Shown: positions 36,948-45,817, counted from the stretch's first letter. The stretch: DNA of 64,000 bases from Alphaproteobacteria bacterium 33-17 (GCA_001897445.1 MKSX01000009.1:62001-126000); one strand, 5' to 3'. Numbers and translations: made by a program. The notes: generated by a model from the sequence alone, not told the origin.

Positions 36948-38051
36948 TTAGGAATTGAGTTGATTTGATATCATCATTAAAAAGTGACTCATCATATTAA
37001 TTTTCTTATCATATTCACTATCAATAATCTTTTGCATAAGCTCACGTGAGAAATCTTTTTGACTAAGATTTGGATGAGCTTCGATTATTTTCATAATGAT
37101 TCTTAGCAAAATGTTGACAGCCTCAAAGCAACCTTTAGGCATATCTGCTTTTTTATAAAGTGCCGCAAGACTAGTAGCACCTTCATTAAATACCATGTTT
37201 TCAGCAAATTGCTCAGGAATTTTTGCAAGCTTTCCAAGTGCTAAGGCAAAAAACATGACGTCACCTTTGCAAAGAGCACGAAGAATAATAGAATGACTAA
37301 GCTTTCCGTTACCATACAGATGGTCGATAAGCTCTTTTGCATGAGCTTTGTTAGCAGTAATAGAGAAATTTTTAGAAATCACTTCTTCCTGTGAGGAATT
37401 TGTAATATCAATAGCTAGATCAGATGGTAATTTATACTCGTTAATAAGCTTGCGCTTCATTTCATCTGAAACTACAGAAACAAGCTTTTCAATAGTTACA
37501 GGAGATAGACCGCCACGATCAACTAAAGCCGACATAATTTCGCCAGACTCCTGATATTGCTTAATAATTTTATTAAAGCTTTTATCATTAATTTTAGCGG
37601 TTTTATTATGAATTAATGAGCTTGTAACTTCTTCAATGCCTCTGTCAACAATCTTTTCGCTAATAATTTCAGGCAGGTTTTGTCTTTTAGAAACTGCTAC
37701 TAAGCGGGATAATTTTTTGGTACTTTCTACTATATGAATGATATCTTCTTCAAAAAGTACGGTCGAAAACTCAATAATAGGTAGGGTAACTTCATCATCT
37801 ATGTCATTTGCCAGGTTTAATGATACGTTTCTGGATAGGTCAGCATAACCTTTAAGGTTTTTGGCAACAATTTTTCTGATTTCTTTATCGGCATCTTTTA
37901 CAATAATATCAAGAATATCTAGCGCAATCTTCTTTTCAGTATCATTAAATGCGTTACAATCAAGATAATTGGTAATCTTTTCAGTAATTTGCTGCTTAAC
38001 CTTAGGAGAAGCATTAGATTTAAGCTGTTCTAGATCTGCAATCAATGACAT
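36948..38051 (-). CDS. DUF2336-domain protein
   Basis: 367 aa. HEAT-like helical repeats with IRKIVAKNLKGYADLSRNVSLNLANDIDDEVTLPIIEFSTVLFEEDIIHIV-like text, characteristic of DUF2336 proteins found almost only in alphaproteobacteria. Function of the family is not established. Soluble and single-gene; likely its own unit, transcribed away from the CoA-transferase genes. Confidence 0.8.
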   Translation of the reverse strand: MSLIADLEQLKSNASPKVKQQITEKITNYLDCNAFNDTEKKIALDILDIIVKDADKEIRKIVAKNLKGYADLSRNVSLNLANDIDDEVTLPIIEFSTVLFEEDIIHIVESTKKLSRLVAVSKRQNLPEIISEKIVDRGIEEVTSSLIHNKTAKINDKSFNKIIKQYQESGEIMSALVDRGGLSPVTIEKLVSVVSDEMKRKLINEYKLPSDLAIDITNSSQEEVISKNFSITANKAHAKELIDHLYGNGKLSHSIILRALCKGDVMFFALALGKLAKIPEQFAENMVFNEGATSLAALYKKADMPKGCFEAVNILLRIIMKIIEAHPNLSQKDFSRELMQKIIDSEYDKKINMMSHFLMMISNQLNS

Positions 38052-38090
38052 GATATAATCCTTTAATTTTCAGTACCTTAATTTATTACA

Positions 38091-38117
38091 TTGACATAGC
38101 CATTTATATCGTATAAT
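38091..38117 (+). promoter_or_regulatory. Possible promoter of scoAB
   Basis: Perfect TTGACA (38091-38096) and TATAAT (38112-38117), but only 15 bp apart, shorter than the usual 16-18. The scoA start is 88 bp downstream. Confidence 0.45.
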
Positions 38118-38205
38118 TGAAAAAATACTACATACTATAACTTATAGTTTAATATTAAAAAATTAATATTCAATTAAAATCTTCAATCTTAAGGGTTTGA
38201 TCTGT

Positions 38206-38901
38206 ATGGTAAAGATATATAATGATGCTAAATCAGCATTACAAGATGTTCTAAAGGATGATTTAACAATCATGGCGGGTGGTTTTGGGCTATGCGGAAT
38301 TCCTGAAAATTGTATCAATTTTATAAGAGAATCAGGGGTTAAAGGGCTTACCGTGATAAGTAATAACTGCGGGGTTGACGATTTTGGTCTTGGTATTTTA
38401 CTTCAGACACGCCAAATTAAGAAAATGATCTCATCTTACGTTGGGGAAAATAAAATTTTTGAAAAGCAGTTTTTATCAGGCGAGCTAGAGGTTGAGCTGA
38501 ATCCGCAAGGTACGCTTGCCGAAAGAATCAGGGCAGGTGGGGCAGGTATTCCAGCTTTTTATACCAAAACTGGCGTAGGTACTATGGTTGCAGATGGCAA
38601 AGAAGTACGTTCTTTTAACGGTGAAGATTATGTAATGGAAACCGGTCTTAGGGCAGATATAGCAATAATTAAAGCCTGGAAAGCTGATAAAGCAGGTAAC
38701 GTTATTTATAAAAAGACGGCTAGAAATTTTAACCCTGTTATGGCTACTGCTGCAAAAGTTACGGTAATTGAGGTAGAGGAAATTGTTGAAAATGGTCAGT
38801 TAAATGCCGATCAAATTCATACTCCTTCGGTTTTTGTACATAGACTTTTTGTCGGCAAAAATTACGAAAAGCGCATTGAAAAAAGAACAGTAAGACAGTA
38901 A
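38206..38901 (+). CDS. scoA: 3-oxoacid CoA-transferase subunit A
   Basis: 231 aa from the ATG at 38206, 10 nt after AAGGG; a TTG at 38197 is too close to that site. Family I CoA-transferase alpha subunit: [15 protein letters not shown] is the N-terminal signature. With subunit B it moves CoA from succinyl-CoA to acetoacetate, giving acetoacetyl-CoA for energy or polymer metabolism. The reading of the rest ([29 protein letters not shown]) matches the family. Confidence 0.95.
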   Translation: MVKIYNDAKSALQDVLKDDLTIMAGGFGLCGIPENCINFIRESGVKGLTVISNNCGVDDFGLGILLQTRQIKKMISSYVGENKIFEKQFLSGELEVELNPQGTLAERIRAGGAGIPAFYTKTGVGTMVADGKEVRSFNGEDYVMETGLRADIAIIKAWKADKAGNVIYKKTARNFNPVMATAAKVTVIEVEEIVENGQLNADQIHTPSVFVHRLFVGKNYEKRIEKRTVRQ

Positions 38902-38913
38902 GGAGAGCTAATT

Positions 38914-39579
38914 ATGCCTTGGACACCTGAAAAAATGAGCGAAATTACCGCAAATTTAGAGATGAGAGATGGTATTTATATGAACCTTGGTATTGGTATG
39001 CCAACAAATGTGTCAAATTTTATCCCAAACGGTATGCATGTAACCCTGCAAAGTGAAAACGGTATGCTTGGTATGGGACCATTTCCCCTTGATTCTGGAG
39101 TTGATCCCGACCTTATTAATGCGGGTAAGCAGACTATTACAGAACTTCCTTATTCCAGTTATTTTAGCAGTGCTGATTCATTTGCTATGATTAGAGGTGG
39201 TCACATTGACCTTAGCATATTAGGTGCGCTTCAGGTATCAGATTCTGGTGATCTTGCTAACTGGACTATTCCTGGCAAAATGCTGAAAGGAATGGGTGGA
39301 GCAATGGACTTAGTTGCTGGCGTTAAGCGCGTTGTAGTTATGATGGAGCATGTTGCAAAAGACGGCTCACCTAAGATACTTAAAAAATGTGAGTTCCCAC
39401 TTACAGGTAAGCAGGTAGTTGACCGCGTGGTTACTGACCTTGGCGTCTTTGATATTTATAAAAAAGAAGCAAATAAACCAATGCATATGATAGCTATATG
39501 TAATGGCGTAAGCGTAGATGAAATCAAGTCAAAAACAGCGGTAGAGTTTACTGTGGCAAGCGATTTGAAGGCGATTTGA
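38914..39579 (+). CDS. scoB: 3-oxoacid CoA-transferase subunit B
   Basis: 221 aa, beta subunit, with catalytic Glu48 in LQSENGMLGMGP and the GDLANWTIPGKMLKGMGGAMDLV signature. Strong Shine-Dalgarno (AGGAGAG) and 12-bp gap to scoA make them an operon. Suggests that the cell can use acetoacetate or related ketone bodies, possibly from its host. Confidence 0.95.
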   Translation: MPWTPEKMSEITANLEMRDGIYMNLGIGMPTNVSNFIPNGMHVTLQSENGMLGMGPFPLDSGVDPDLINAGKQTITELPYSSYFSSADSFAMIRGGHIDLSILGALQVSDSGDLANWTIPGKMLKGMGGAMDLVAGVKRVVVMMEHVAKDGSPKILKKCEFPLTGKQVVDRVVTDLGVFDIYKKEANKPMHMIAICNGVSVDEIKSKTAVEFTVASDLKAI

Positions 39580-39616
39580 CAAATAAAAACTAATTGTCTG
39601 TAAAGTTTATAAGGTT

Positions 39617-39710
39617 AAAAATGGGTGAGCGGGGGGAAGTTCAAAAACAGTCCAGTGAACTGTTTTTGAACTTAGCACCCATTTTTAAGTGAATAAACGC
39701 TTTGGCGTTT
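39617..39710. terminator. Nested palindrome, likely bidirectional terminator
   Basis: Inner perfect 14-bp stem: AAGTTCAAAAACAG (39637-39650) with its complement at 39660-39673. Outer 11-bp stem AAAAATGGGTG (39617-39627) with CACCCATTTTT (39676-39686). A separate AAACGC-TTTG-GCGTTT hairpin follows at 39695-39710. Confidence 0.7.
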
Positions 39711-39771
39711 TTCGCTGGTAATCAATGAAATATCATGATGTAATATTTCTTTATTTTACAAGAGGATATAA

Positions 39772-40260
39772 ATGCAAAGAGAAATAGTAGAGCTATCAGA
39801 AATAAGGGTAGTAGGTTTAAGTGCCAGAACCAGTAATCTTAACGAGATCAGCATAGAGACCGCTAAAATTCCAAAAGTAGCAGAAGAATACTTATTCGAT
39901 AGCGTTGCCGAAAAGCTAAGTCACCGCTTAAATCCTGGCGTTACCATTAGTTTATATGCGGACTATGAAAGTAATCATACGGGCGAATATACGTATATTA
40001 TAGGTGAAAAAGTAGACAGTTTTGAAGATCAGGATGGGCATTATATAACTCATACCATTCCAGCCCAAAAATATATGAAGTTTACGGTAGGTCCTGACCT
40101 AATGCCAAAAGTTATAATAGATGCCTGGAAAGCAATATGGAATATGACAGATGAAGAACTGGGCGGAAAACGCAATTATCTTGCCGATTTTGAAGTATAC
40201 GACGAAAGAAGTCATAACCCAGAGTCAGTAGTAATGGATATATATATTGGAATTAAGTAA
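39772..40260 (+). CDS. GyrI-like effector-binding domain protein
   Basis: 162 aa, single GyrI/AraC-effector-binding (SOUL-like) domain: EIRVVGLSARTSN at the N-terminus, the YADYESNHTGEYTYIIGEKV middle and the IPAQKYMKFTVG and FEVYDERS-type end. Such stand-alone domains bind small hydrophobic molecules or hydrolyse xenobiotics; the precise ligand is unknown. Followed by an inverted repeat. Confidence 0.75.
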   Translation: MQREIVELSEIRVVGLSARTSNLNEISIETAKIPKVAEEYLFDSVAEKLSHRLNPGVTISLYADYESNHTGEYTYIIGEKVDSFEDQDGHYITHTIPAQKYMKFTVGPDLMPKVIIDAWKAIWNMTDEELGGKRNYLADFEVYDERSHNPESVVMDIYIGIK

Positions 40261-40305
40261 ATAATTTATGTATTTATTAGCAATAGCATGGCATTAAAAA
40301 GGTTA

Positions 40306-40344
40306 TTAGGATAATTTCAGGATATTATCCTAAAATTATCCTAA
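40306..40344. terminator. Inverted repeat between converging genes
   Basis: TTAGGATAATTT at 40306-40317 and AAATTATCCTAA at 40333-40344 are perfect complements, with a second ATTATCCTAA inside. No clear T run. Placed between two converging genes. Confidence 0.5.
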
Positions 40345-40372
40345 TATTATATATAATTTTACAATTATTGTT

Positions 40373-41281
40373 TTAATCTTTAATATTTTTTGCTGCAAAT
40401 AAAATCTCAGTAATTTGTCTGGTAATGTCATTTACATTATCTGGAGAATGCCCAACAAATACTGTGTTGCTTTTAGAATGAGCACCAACCTCTTTTAGCA
40501 TATCAAAATATTGAATGGTAAGAATCATTTTCATGATATTATCGCCACTTAAATGTGGGTAATTTTTTTGAATTTCTTCAACTGACTGACCAAGCCCTTC
40601 GATGATAGCTTTTCGCTGACCTGATATACCTTTACCCTGAAGAATATTTGCCTCGGTTTCTGCTTCAGCTTGCTTTACAATCATGATTTTTTCAGCCTCA
40701 GCTTTTTCTTGCGCTGCGATCCTCAGGCGCTGTGCTGTATTGATCTCATTCATAGCATTTTTTACATTTTCATTTGGCTGAATATCAGTAACTAATGCCT
40801 TAATTAAATTATAACCTAATGCTGCCATAGTTTCGTAAAGCTCTTGCTTGACGTTACTTGCAATTTCATCTTTCTTGGAAAAAACATCATCAAGATCTAT
40901 GTTAGGAATTTTTGCCCTAACAACGTCAAAAACAAATGCCTCAATTTGCGCCGATGGATTTGTAAGTTTATAGTAAGCCTCATATATTCTTCCCTGAATA
41001 ACTTCAAATTGTACTGATACAATAATCTTGATAAAAACGTTATCTTTAGTTTTAGTTTCGACCTGAACATTAAGCTGCTGAATTCTTAGGCTTAAATAGC
41101 TTTCTACGGTTTCAATTAAAGGGATTTTAAACCTTAAGCCAGGATATGCTACTCGCGCAAATTTACCAAATCTGGCAACAATGGCGACTGTTTGTTGTTT
41201 AACTATAAACAGACCACCCAAAACAATACCTAAAACTATAAGAGCAAAAGTCATGCTTGCATAGGGTAACTGAAAGTCCAT
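40373..41281 (-). CDS. SPFH/band-7 family membrane protein
   Basis: 302 aa. One N-terminal membrane helix (about 8-27), then an SPFH domain with VARFGKFARVAYPGLRFKIPLIE and the long Ala/Glu-rich coiled coil (RLRIAAQEKAEAEKIMIVKQAEAETEA). Resembles QmcA/stomatin proteins that organise membrane microdomains or regulate FtsH-type proteases. The usual partner NfeD is not adjacent. Confidence 0.88.
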   Translation of the reverse strand: MDFQLPYASMTFALIVLGIVLGGLFIVKQQTVAIVARFGKFARVAYPGLRFKIPLIETVESYLSLRIQQLNVQVETKTKDNVFIKIIVSVQFEVIQGRIYEAYYKLTNPSAQIEAFVFDVVRAKIPNIDLDDVFSKKDEIASNVKQELYETMAALGYNLIKALVTDIQPNENVKNAMNEINTAQRLRIAAQEKAEAEKIMIVKQAEAETEANILQGKGISGQRKAIIEGLGQSVEEIQKNYPHLSGDNIMKMILTIQYFDMLKEVGAHSKSNTVFVGHSPDNVNDITRQITEILFAAKNIKD

Positions 41282-41370
41282 ATATCCTCCATTAAAAGAA
41301 CTGAATTATACTCTAGCACTTATTAAAATTTAAGGCAACGTTGGTACTCAATTACCTATATTATAATATG

Positions 41371-41778
41371 CTATACAAACCACTCGACATTTTGCCAGCT
41401 TCCTAAGTTTTGTTTTTTTGCTCTAATTCTGCTTTTTACATTACCTACATGAATTTCAAGTTTGTGTCCATCTGGATCTAAGAAGTATAATGATTCACCA
41501 GGTGACGTATTATTTTTGAAAATTTGTGCATGCTTTGTAATCTTTTCGCTTAGTTTCTCAAAGTCTTCTTGAGCTACCGTAAAAGCATAATGTGTGTAAC
41601 AACTGTTTGGTACTCTATTTTCATCTACATTTAAGCAAAACCATATATCTCCAACCATAAAATATGCGCCTTGATCCCATTTTACTAAAGGCTTAAGACC
41701 TAATATATCTTTATAGAATGCAAAAGACCTTGCAATATCGGTTACCGCTAAAGTTATATGGTTTATACCTTTTATCAT
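41371..41778 (-). CDS. fosA: FosA-like glutathione transferase (fosfomycin resistance)
   Basis: 135 aa from the ATG at 41778, which is the start of the family; the frame extends upstream into the preceding gene. Vicinal-oxygen-chelate fold with the three FosA metal ligands H7, H63 and E108, and the potassium-binding-type loop NTSPGESLYFLDPDGHKLE. FosA adds glutathione to fosfomycin in the cytosol. Chromosomal fosA-like genes also occur in bacteria that are not clinically exposed, so a native substrate is possible. Last gene of a five-gene operon, 4 bp after the SDR gene. Confidence 0.82.
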   Translation of the reverse strand: MIKGINHITLAVTDIARSFAFYKDILGLKPLVKWDQGAYFMVGDIWFCLNVDENRVPNSCYTHYAFTVAQEDFEKLSEKITKHAQIFKNNTSPGESLYFLDPDGHKLEIHVGNVKSRIRAKKQNLGSWQNVEWFV

Positions 41779-41782
41779 ATTA

Positions 41783-42709
41783 TTATTTTCTAAGTTTATA
41801 ATCATAAGAATGGCTATAATGCTGACCGCCACTTGCTACAATTCTGTTGGTCGCGGATAGACCTACCATAGTAGAGCTATGAACGATTTCCTGTGCAACA
41901 TGAGTTGCTTCATAAGCTGTTCTGCTAGGGTTTTTTAAAGTTCTAGCTTTCCATGCTGATGGGTCATTTTCTCTTTGGATTCTGTTAATTTCGGTAGCTG
42001 TAAGACCAGGTGAAACTGTAAATATTTCAATTCCATTTTTCGCATATTGTAATGCAAAGTTATTCGTAAATGTCAGCAATGTAGATTTACTAGCTTCATA
42101 GAGAGAAACATTTTCTGTATATATTTGTGAGCAAATTGATCCTACATTTACTATGCGATGGAAATATTTTTTGTGATTAGTATTATTATGATTTAAAGCA
42201 GATTTTATATGAGCCTGCATTAAGTAAATAGGAACCCATGTATTGATATTCAGTTGTTGATCAACCAGGTCTTTGGTTATTTTTAAAGGATCAGACAAAA
42301 CTACAATTCCAGCATTATTAACAAGAATATTTATATGACCAAGAGCTTTAGTTACTTGATCATATAGTTCGAATGCTGCTTTTTGATCAAGTTTTGCAAA
42401 ATCTGATTGTATTGCAATAGCTTTTACACCTAATTCATTTGCAATTTTGACCACCTGATCTGCAGCTTCCTTGTTTTTATTGTATGTGAATGCGACCTTT
42501 GCCCCTTGTTTGGCATATTGGATTACAGTCTCTCTACCAATACCAGTACTTCCGCCTGTAACAAAAACGTTCAGGTCTTGTAGTATAGAATATTCTTTTT
42601 GATGTGAGTGAGATATTGTTTGAAGCGTATTTGATGATAATGAAGATTGATTGGTAGCGCAGCTAGATAAAACTGTTCCAATAATTAATGGTAATATAAT
42701 AGATTTCAT
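41783..42709 (-). CDS. SDR oxidoreductase with lipoprotein signal
   Basis: 308 aa. N-terminal hydrophobic segment with lipobox LSSC (MKSIILPLIIGTVLSSCA), a ~25-residue linker, then a complete short-chain dehydrogenase: TGGSTGIG cofactor motif, NNAG, catalytic Ser in VNVGSI and YEASK. SDRs are normally cytosolic, as they need NAD(P)H, so a lipid-anchored, exported SDR is unusual. Substrate unknown. The start may instead be downstream of the leader, but the lipobox looks genuine. Confidence 0.75.
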   Translation of the reverse strand: MKSIILPLIIGTVLSSCATNQSSLSSNTLQTISHSHQKEYSILQDLNVFVTGGSTGIGRETVIQYAKQGAKVAFTYNKNKEAADQVVKIANELGVKAIAIQSDFAKLDQKAAFELYDQVTKALGHINILVNNAGIVVLSDPLKITKDLVDQQLNINTWVPIYLMQAHIKSALNHNNTNHKKYFHRIVNVGSICSQIYTENVSLYEASKSTLLTFTNNFALQYAKNGIEIFTVSPGLTATEINRIQRENDPSAWKARTLKNPSRTAYEATHVAQEIVHSSTMVGLSATNRIVASGGQHYSHSYDYKLRK

Positions 42710-42724
42710 AATGTACCTTTTTAG

Positions 42725-43234
42725 TTAAATTAAATCCCTTTCTAATACAAATTCTTTAATGTTCAAGGCATTTGTATTTTCTAATTCAATACGAAATCCA
42801 TTTTTTTGCCAAAAGTTTAAAGCATTTTGATTATTTTCTTGAACTATACATCTGAGTCTAAAATAATTTTCTGCTATTGCACACTCGTTAAGTAATTTTA
42901 CTATAGTGGACCCAATATTTTTGCCTCTCATTTCAGGATTAACTAATAAGTACCCAATGGTTATTGTGTCTTTTTCGGGATATTCAAGAATTAAGTCAAT
43001 GAAAGATGTGATATTTTCATTTTCAAAAGTAGCAATACAAATTTTATCTTCTAATTTTTTATTCGTAGGTAAAGCCTCTAAAATATTTTCTGCACATCCT
43101 TTAATTCCCTCGCATTTGATAAAAAAGTCATCAAATTTATCAATAAATTTCTGCAATAACTCAGACATATATGGATTAATAATTTTAGCTATAAAACCAC
43201 TATTATTTAAAACTTTTAAAAATTTATCTCTCAT
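42725..43234 (-). CDS. GNAT-family N-acetyltransferase
   Basis: 169 aa. GNAT acetyl-CoA loop in GYLLVNPEMRGKNIGSTIV (R/Q-x-x-G-x-G/S type), and C-terminal NQNALNFWQKNGF. Overlaps the preceding nucleotidyltransferase gene by 11 bp. Substrate unknown; the setting beside a nucleotidyltransferase and FosA suggests modification of small, possibly antibiotic, molecules. Confidence 0.82.
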   Translation of the reverse strand: MRDKFLKVLNNSGFIAKIINPYMSELLQKFIDKFDDFFIKCEGIKGCAENILEALPTNKKLEDKICIATFENENITSFIDLILEYPEKDTITIGYLLVNPEMRGKNIGSTIVKLLNECAIAENYFRLRCIVQENNQNALNFWQKNGFRIELENTNALNIKEFVLERDLI

Positions 43235-43952
43235 TTTCTGCCTTTATTTTCGCAAATGATTTAAAACCTTCCCATATTAGCCCGCCATACGGTTCTAATA
43301 AGTTTGTTACTAATATTTCTAGTTTATTGGTATCTCCTTTATTAAAGACAAGTTGGAAACTTTCATAAAATTCAGTAGCTAATAAGGGATTTTCATTCTC
43401 TAAATACTTAGCTATATATTTACCACTTGATGTCCATTTATTTTGGGATGAAAAGTAAAAATCAGCAAGGACATTATAAAGTTTTATACAAGATGCCATT
43501 TGTTCATGATTGCTATACGGCGACATAATATCATCTAAAATATCTGTAATAAAATATCTTAGTTTATCTAGTTCATCTTTTGTAAGTGGTTTTGGACCTT
43601 TTGTATAATATTCATTAGCTAATGCTTTAATTGAATATGATAATTTTGTTCCCTTAGGTATTTCAACGGCATCTTTTATAAGTGAAATTAATCCAGGAGA
43701 GCGGGTTGTATCACGGTTTTCATTAAAGAAATATTCAATAGATTTTATATTATGAACAAAAGTCTCGATTCTAATACCTTCATAAATATAAGATTCTCTA
43801 AATGCATTAGTAAGGTTTTTATATACTATAACTAAATCTAGGTCAGATTTGTCAGTTCCCATACCTTTTGATAATGAGCCTCCCCAAAAAATCACTTCTG
43901 CGTCATTATATTTTTCATCATATAGATTTTGAATAATTTTTGGATAATCCAT
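43224..43952 (-). CDS. Nucleotidyltransferase-domain protein
   Basis: 242 aa. Pol-beta-type nucleotidyltransferase motif WGGSLSKGMGTDKSDLDLVIV (GS-x10-D-x-D) near residues 23-43, followed by a helical C-terminal half. Resembles aminoglycoside-nucleotidyltransferase-like or HEPN/MNT-type proteins in layout. Cytosolic. Starts immediately after the first GNAT gene ends and overlaps the second, so all are translated together. Confidence 0.75.
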   Translation of the reverse strand: MDYPKIIQNLYDEKYNDAEVIFWGGSLSKGMGTDKSDLDLVIVYKNLTNAFRESYIYEGIRIETFVHNIKSIEYFFNENRDTTRSPGLISLIKDAVEIPKGTKLSYSIKALANEYYTKGPKPLTKDELDKLRYFITDILDDIMSPYSNHEQMASCIKLYNVLADFYFSSQNKWTSSGKYIAKYLENENPLLATEFYESFQLVFNKGDTNKLEILVTNLLEPYGGLIWEGFKSFAKIKAENER

Positions 43953-44372
43953 TTATATCTCCTTTCTCATAAAGTGGCAGTCGTAGTTTTTAATCCATTT
44001 GGGAATAGTGCCTATGCATTTGAAGCCTAACTTTTCATAAAAAGGCTTTGCCTGAAATTCAAAAGTATCCAGCTGAATATATTTGCAGCTTTTTTGCTTT
44101 GCATATTCCTCTAAAACAGTCATTAGCTGAGTACCAACTTTGTGTTTTCTATGTTTTTCATCCACCCATAGCATATCAACTTTGGCGTAGTCAGCCATTA
44201 TGCTACCATAAATTCCACCTATAATTTCATCTTCATTAAGCGTTGCATATATAAGAAAATTTCTAAAACTATACTTTCCAAAGTAATTTTCATTATAAGT
44301 TTTAATGCCATTTTTTATGGTTTTTAGAACTTCTTCGTCGATAACTTCGTCTATTTCTATTACTAATGACAT
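43953..44372 (-). CDS. GNAT-family N-acetyltransferase
   Basis: 139 aa, complete GNAT fold: VDMLWVDEKHRKHKVGTQLM is the acetyl-CoA loop and AKPFYEKLGFKCIG the last conserved segment. First gene of the minus-strand operon, divergent from the Phd/VapC module. Resembles small acetyltransferases of the aminoglycoside/streptothricin type but the substrate cannot be read from the sequence. Confidence 0.82.
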   Translation of the reverse strand: MSLVIEIDEVIDEEVLKTIKNGIKTYNENYFGKYSFRNFLIYATLNEDEIIGGIYGSIMADYAKVDMLWVDEKHRKHKVGTQLMTVLEEYAKQKSCKYIQLDTFEFQAKPFYEKLGFKCIGTIPKWIKNYDCHFMRKEI

Positions 44373-44392
44373 TTCCTAAATTCCCTTAATAT

Positions 44393-44424
44393 TTGACTTT
44401 TGGACTAAACTAAGCTAAACTAAG
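44393..44424 (+). promoter_or_regulatory. Promoter and direct-repeat operator of the Phd/VapC module
   Basis: TTGACT (44393-44398) with a 10-bp perfect direct repeat CTAAACTAAG at 44405-44414 and 44415-44424 overlapping the -10 region (TAAACT, 44416-44421). Such repeats are typical binding sites for antitoxin autoregulation. Confidence 0.4.
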
Positions 44425-44452
44425 TAGTAGTCAAATTTTAATATGTATTATT

Positions 44453-44683
44453 ATGTATATAACAAATATTCATGAAGCTAAAACTCATTTATCAAAACTT
44501 ATTGAAAAAGTTTATAATCAAGAAGAAGAAGTTGTGATATGTAAGGCAGGTAAGCCTATGGTAAAAATTACAAAATACACAACTGCACTTAAGCCAAGGG
44601 TTCCAGGTTTATGTAAGGGTGAAATTAAGATCTCCAAAGATTTTGATGACTTACCACAGAGTTTTATGAAAAATTTTAGGTAG
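44453..44683 (+). CDS. Phd/YefM-family antitoxin
   Basis: 76 aa. N-terminal Phd fold (NIHEAKTHLSKLIEKVYNQEEEVVICKAGKPMVKI), DNA-binding in the family, and a C-terminal tail that neutralises the toxin encoded 5 bp downstream. Expected to repress its own promoter as a complex with the toxin. Confidence 0.88.
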   Translation: MYITNIHEAKTHLSKLIEKVYNQEEEVVICKAGKPMVKITKYTTALKPRVPGLCKGEIKISKDFDDLPQSFMKNFR

Positions 44684-44688
44684 TACTT

Positions 44689-45063
44689 ATGCATTACCTA
44701 ATAGATACGCATATTTTTTTGTGGTGGATTGATAATAATAAAAAGCTTTCAGAAAAGATTAAAAGTGTGATAGCCAACCCGAGCAATATTATTTTTGTTA
44801 GCAGCGTAACTACATGGGAAATCACTATAAAAAAATCTTTAGGGAAACTTGAAGTACCTGATAATATAATTGAAATTATTGAAGAATGTGGATTTGAAAC
44901 TCTATCAATTTCCCCGATCCATACATTAGGTATTGAAAATTTACCAGATATACATGATGATCCTTTTGATAGACTGCTGATTTCTCAAGCTATTTGCGAA
45001 GATTTAATATTAATAACAAATGACCAATATATAAAGCAATATGACCTTAAATTACTCAGTTAA
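44689..45063 (+). CDS. PIN-domain (VapC-type) toxin
   Basis: 124 aa. PIN-domain ribonuclease with the acidic residues of the active site: D6 in YLIDTH, Glu in TTWEITIK, and the Asp of IHDDPFDRLL. VapC-type toxins cut RNA and stop growth. Forms a toxin-antitoxin pair with the Phd gene 5 bp upstream. Confidence 0.88.
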   Translation: MHYLIDTHIFLWWIDNNKKLSEKIKSVIANPSNIIFVSSVTTWEITIKKSLGKLEVPDNIIEIIEECGFETLSISPIHTLGIENLPDIHDDPFDRLLISQAICEDLILITNDQYIKQYDLKLLS

Positions 45064-45817
45064 ATTAAAAACTTTAGTTTTTTTTATATCACTATTTTAC
45101 TCATTTACCGCCAACGCTATAGTATTAGAAGCTTTAGAGAAAGATGGGAAACTTTCAGAAGTTTTTGAAAATCACAAAATCTGTTTTTATCCTGGATCAT
45201 TTGACCCTCTGCATAATGGTCATGTAGAAGTTGCAAATTACGTTTTAGATCAAAATTGGTGTGATTATACTTTGGTTTATCCATCATGGGGTGGGGATAA
45301 TTATAAAAAAAGGCAGGATATAAATATAAGACTCGATATGCTTTTTTCGGTGTTTGAGAGCCACCCTAAAATATTGGTAACTCGTTTAAATCCGATTAGC
45401 TTACAAAAAACTTTGACTGCATCTGGCGGTGATAAGGTTATATCTAAGTTTCCGGGTACTGAATATATTGGCGTAATCGGTTCAGACGTAGCGCTTGCTT
45501 TGGATGATAATATAGACGCGCTTTCAAAATTTATGTCAGGCACAAAAATCCCAAAACGATACGAAGATGCAACAATTGGCGGGCTTATGGCGCTTCCAGC
45601 TAAGACTTTTATAGTTAGTATTAGAGAAGGGGATAATATAGACGCTGTAGGTGAAGAACTAGGCGATAGGAAAATTATACAAAGTTTTAAGACTACAAAT
45701 TTTGCAGATTTATCTTCATCTCAGGTAAAAAAGATTATATTTGAAAATGGAGATGTCTCAAACCTTGTACCAGCTAAAGTTTTGGAGATTATAAACAGTA
45801 AGTGGTTATATAGGTAA
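45041..45817 (+). CDS. NadD-like nucleotidyltransferase with a signal peptide
   Basis: 258 aa. Signal peptide at 1-26 (KTLVFFISLFYSFTANA), then a nucleotidylyltransferase fold with GSFDPLH58-N-G60-H61 and the C-terminal LSSSQVKK, equivalent to the ISST-x-I-R motif of NadD/CoaD-type enzymes that build NAD or CoA. A signal peptide in this family is unexpected, since ATP and the nucleotides are cytosolic. The start overlaps the end of the PIN gene by 23 bp, so an N-terminal assignment error is possible, but the hydrophobic stretch is long and typical. Function unknown; an exported enzyme acting on host or periplasmic nucleotides is one idea. Confidence 0.6.
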   Translation: MTLNYSVKLKTLVFFISLFYSFTANAIVLEALEKDGKLSEVFENHKICFYPGSFDPLHNGHVEVANYVLDQNWCDYTLVYPSWGGDNYKKRQDINIRLDMLFSVFESHPKILVTRLNPISLQKTLTASGGDKVISKFPGTEYIGVIGSDVALALDDNIDALSKFMSGTKIPKRYEDATIGGLMALPAKTFIVSIREGDNIDAVGEELGDRKIIQSFKTTNFADLSSSQVKKIIFENGDVSNLVPAKVLEIINSKWLYR

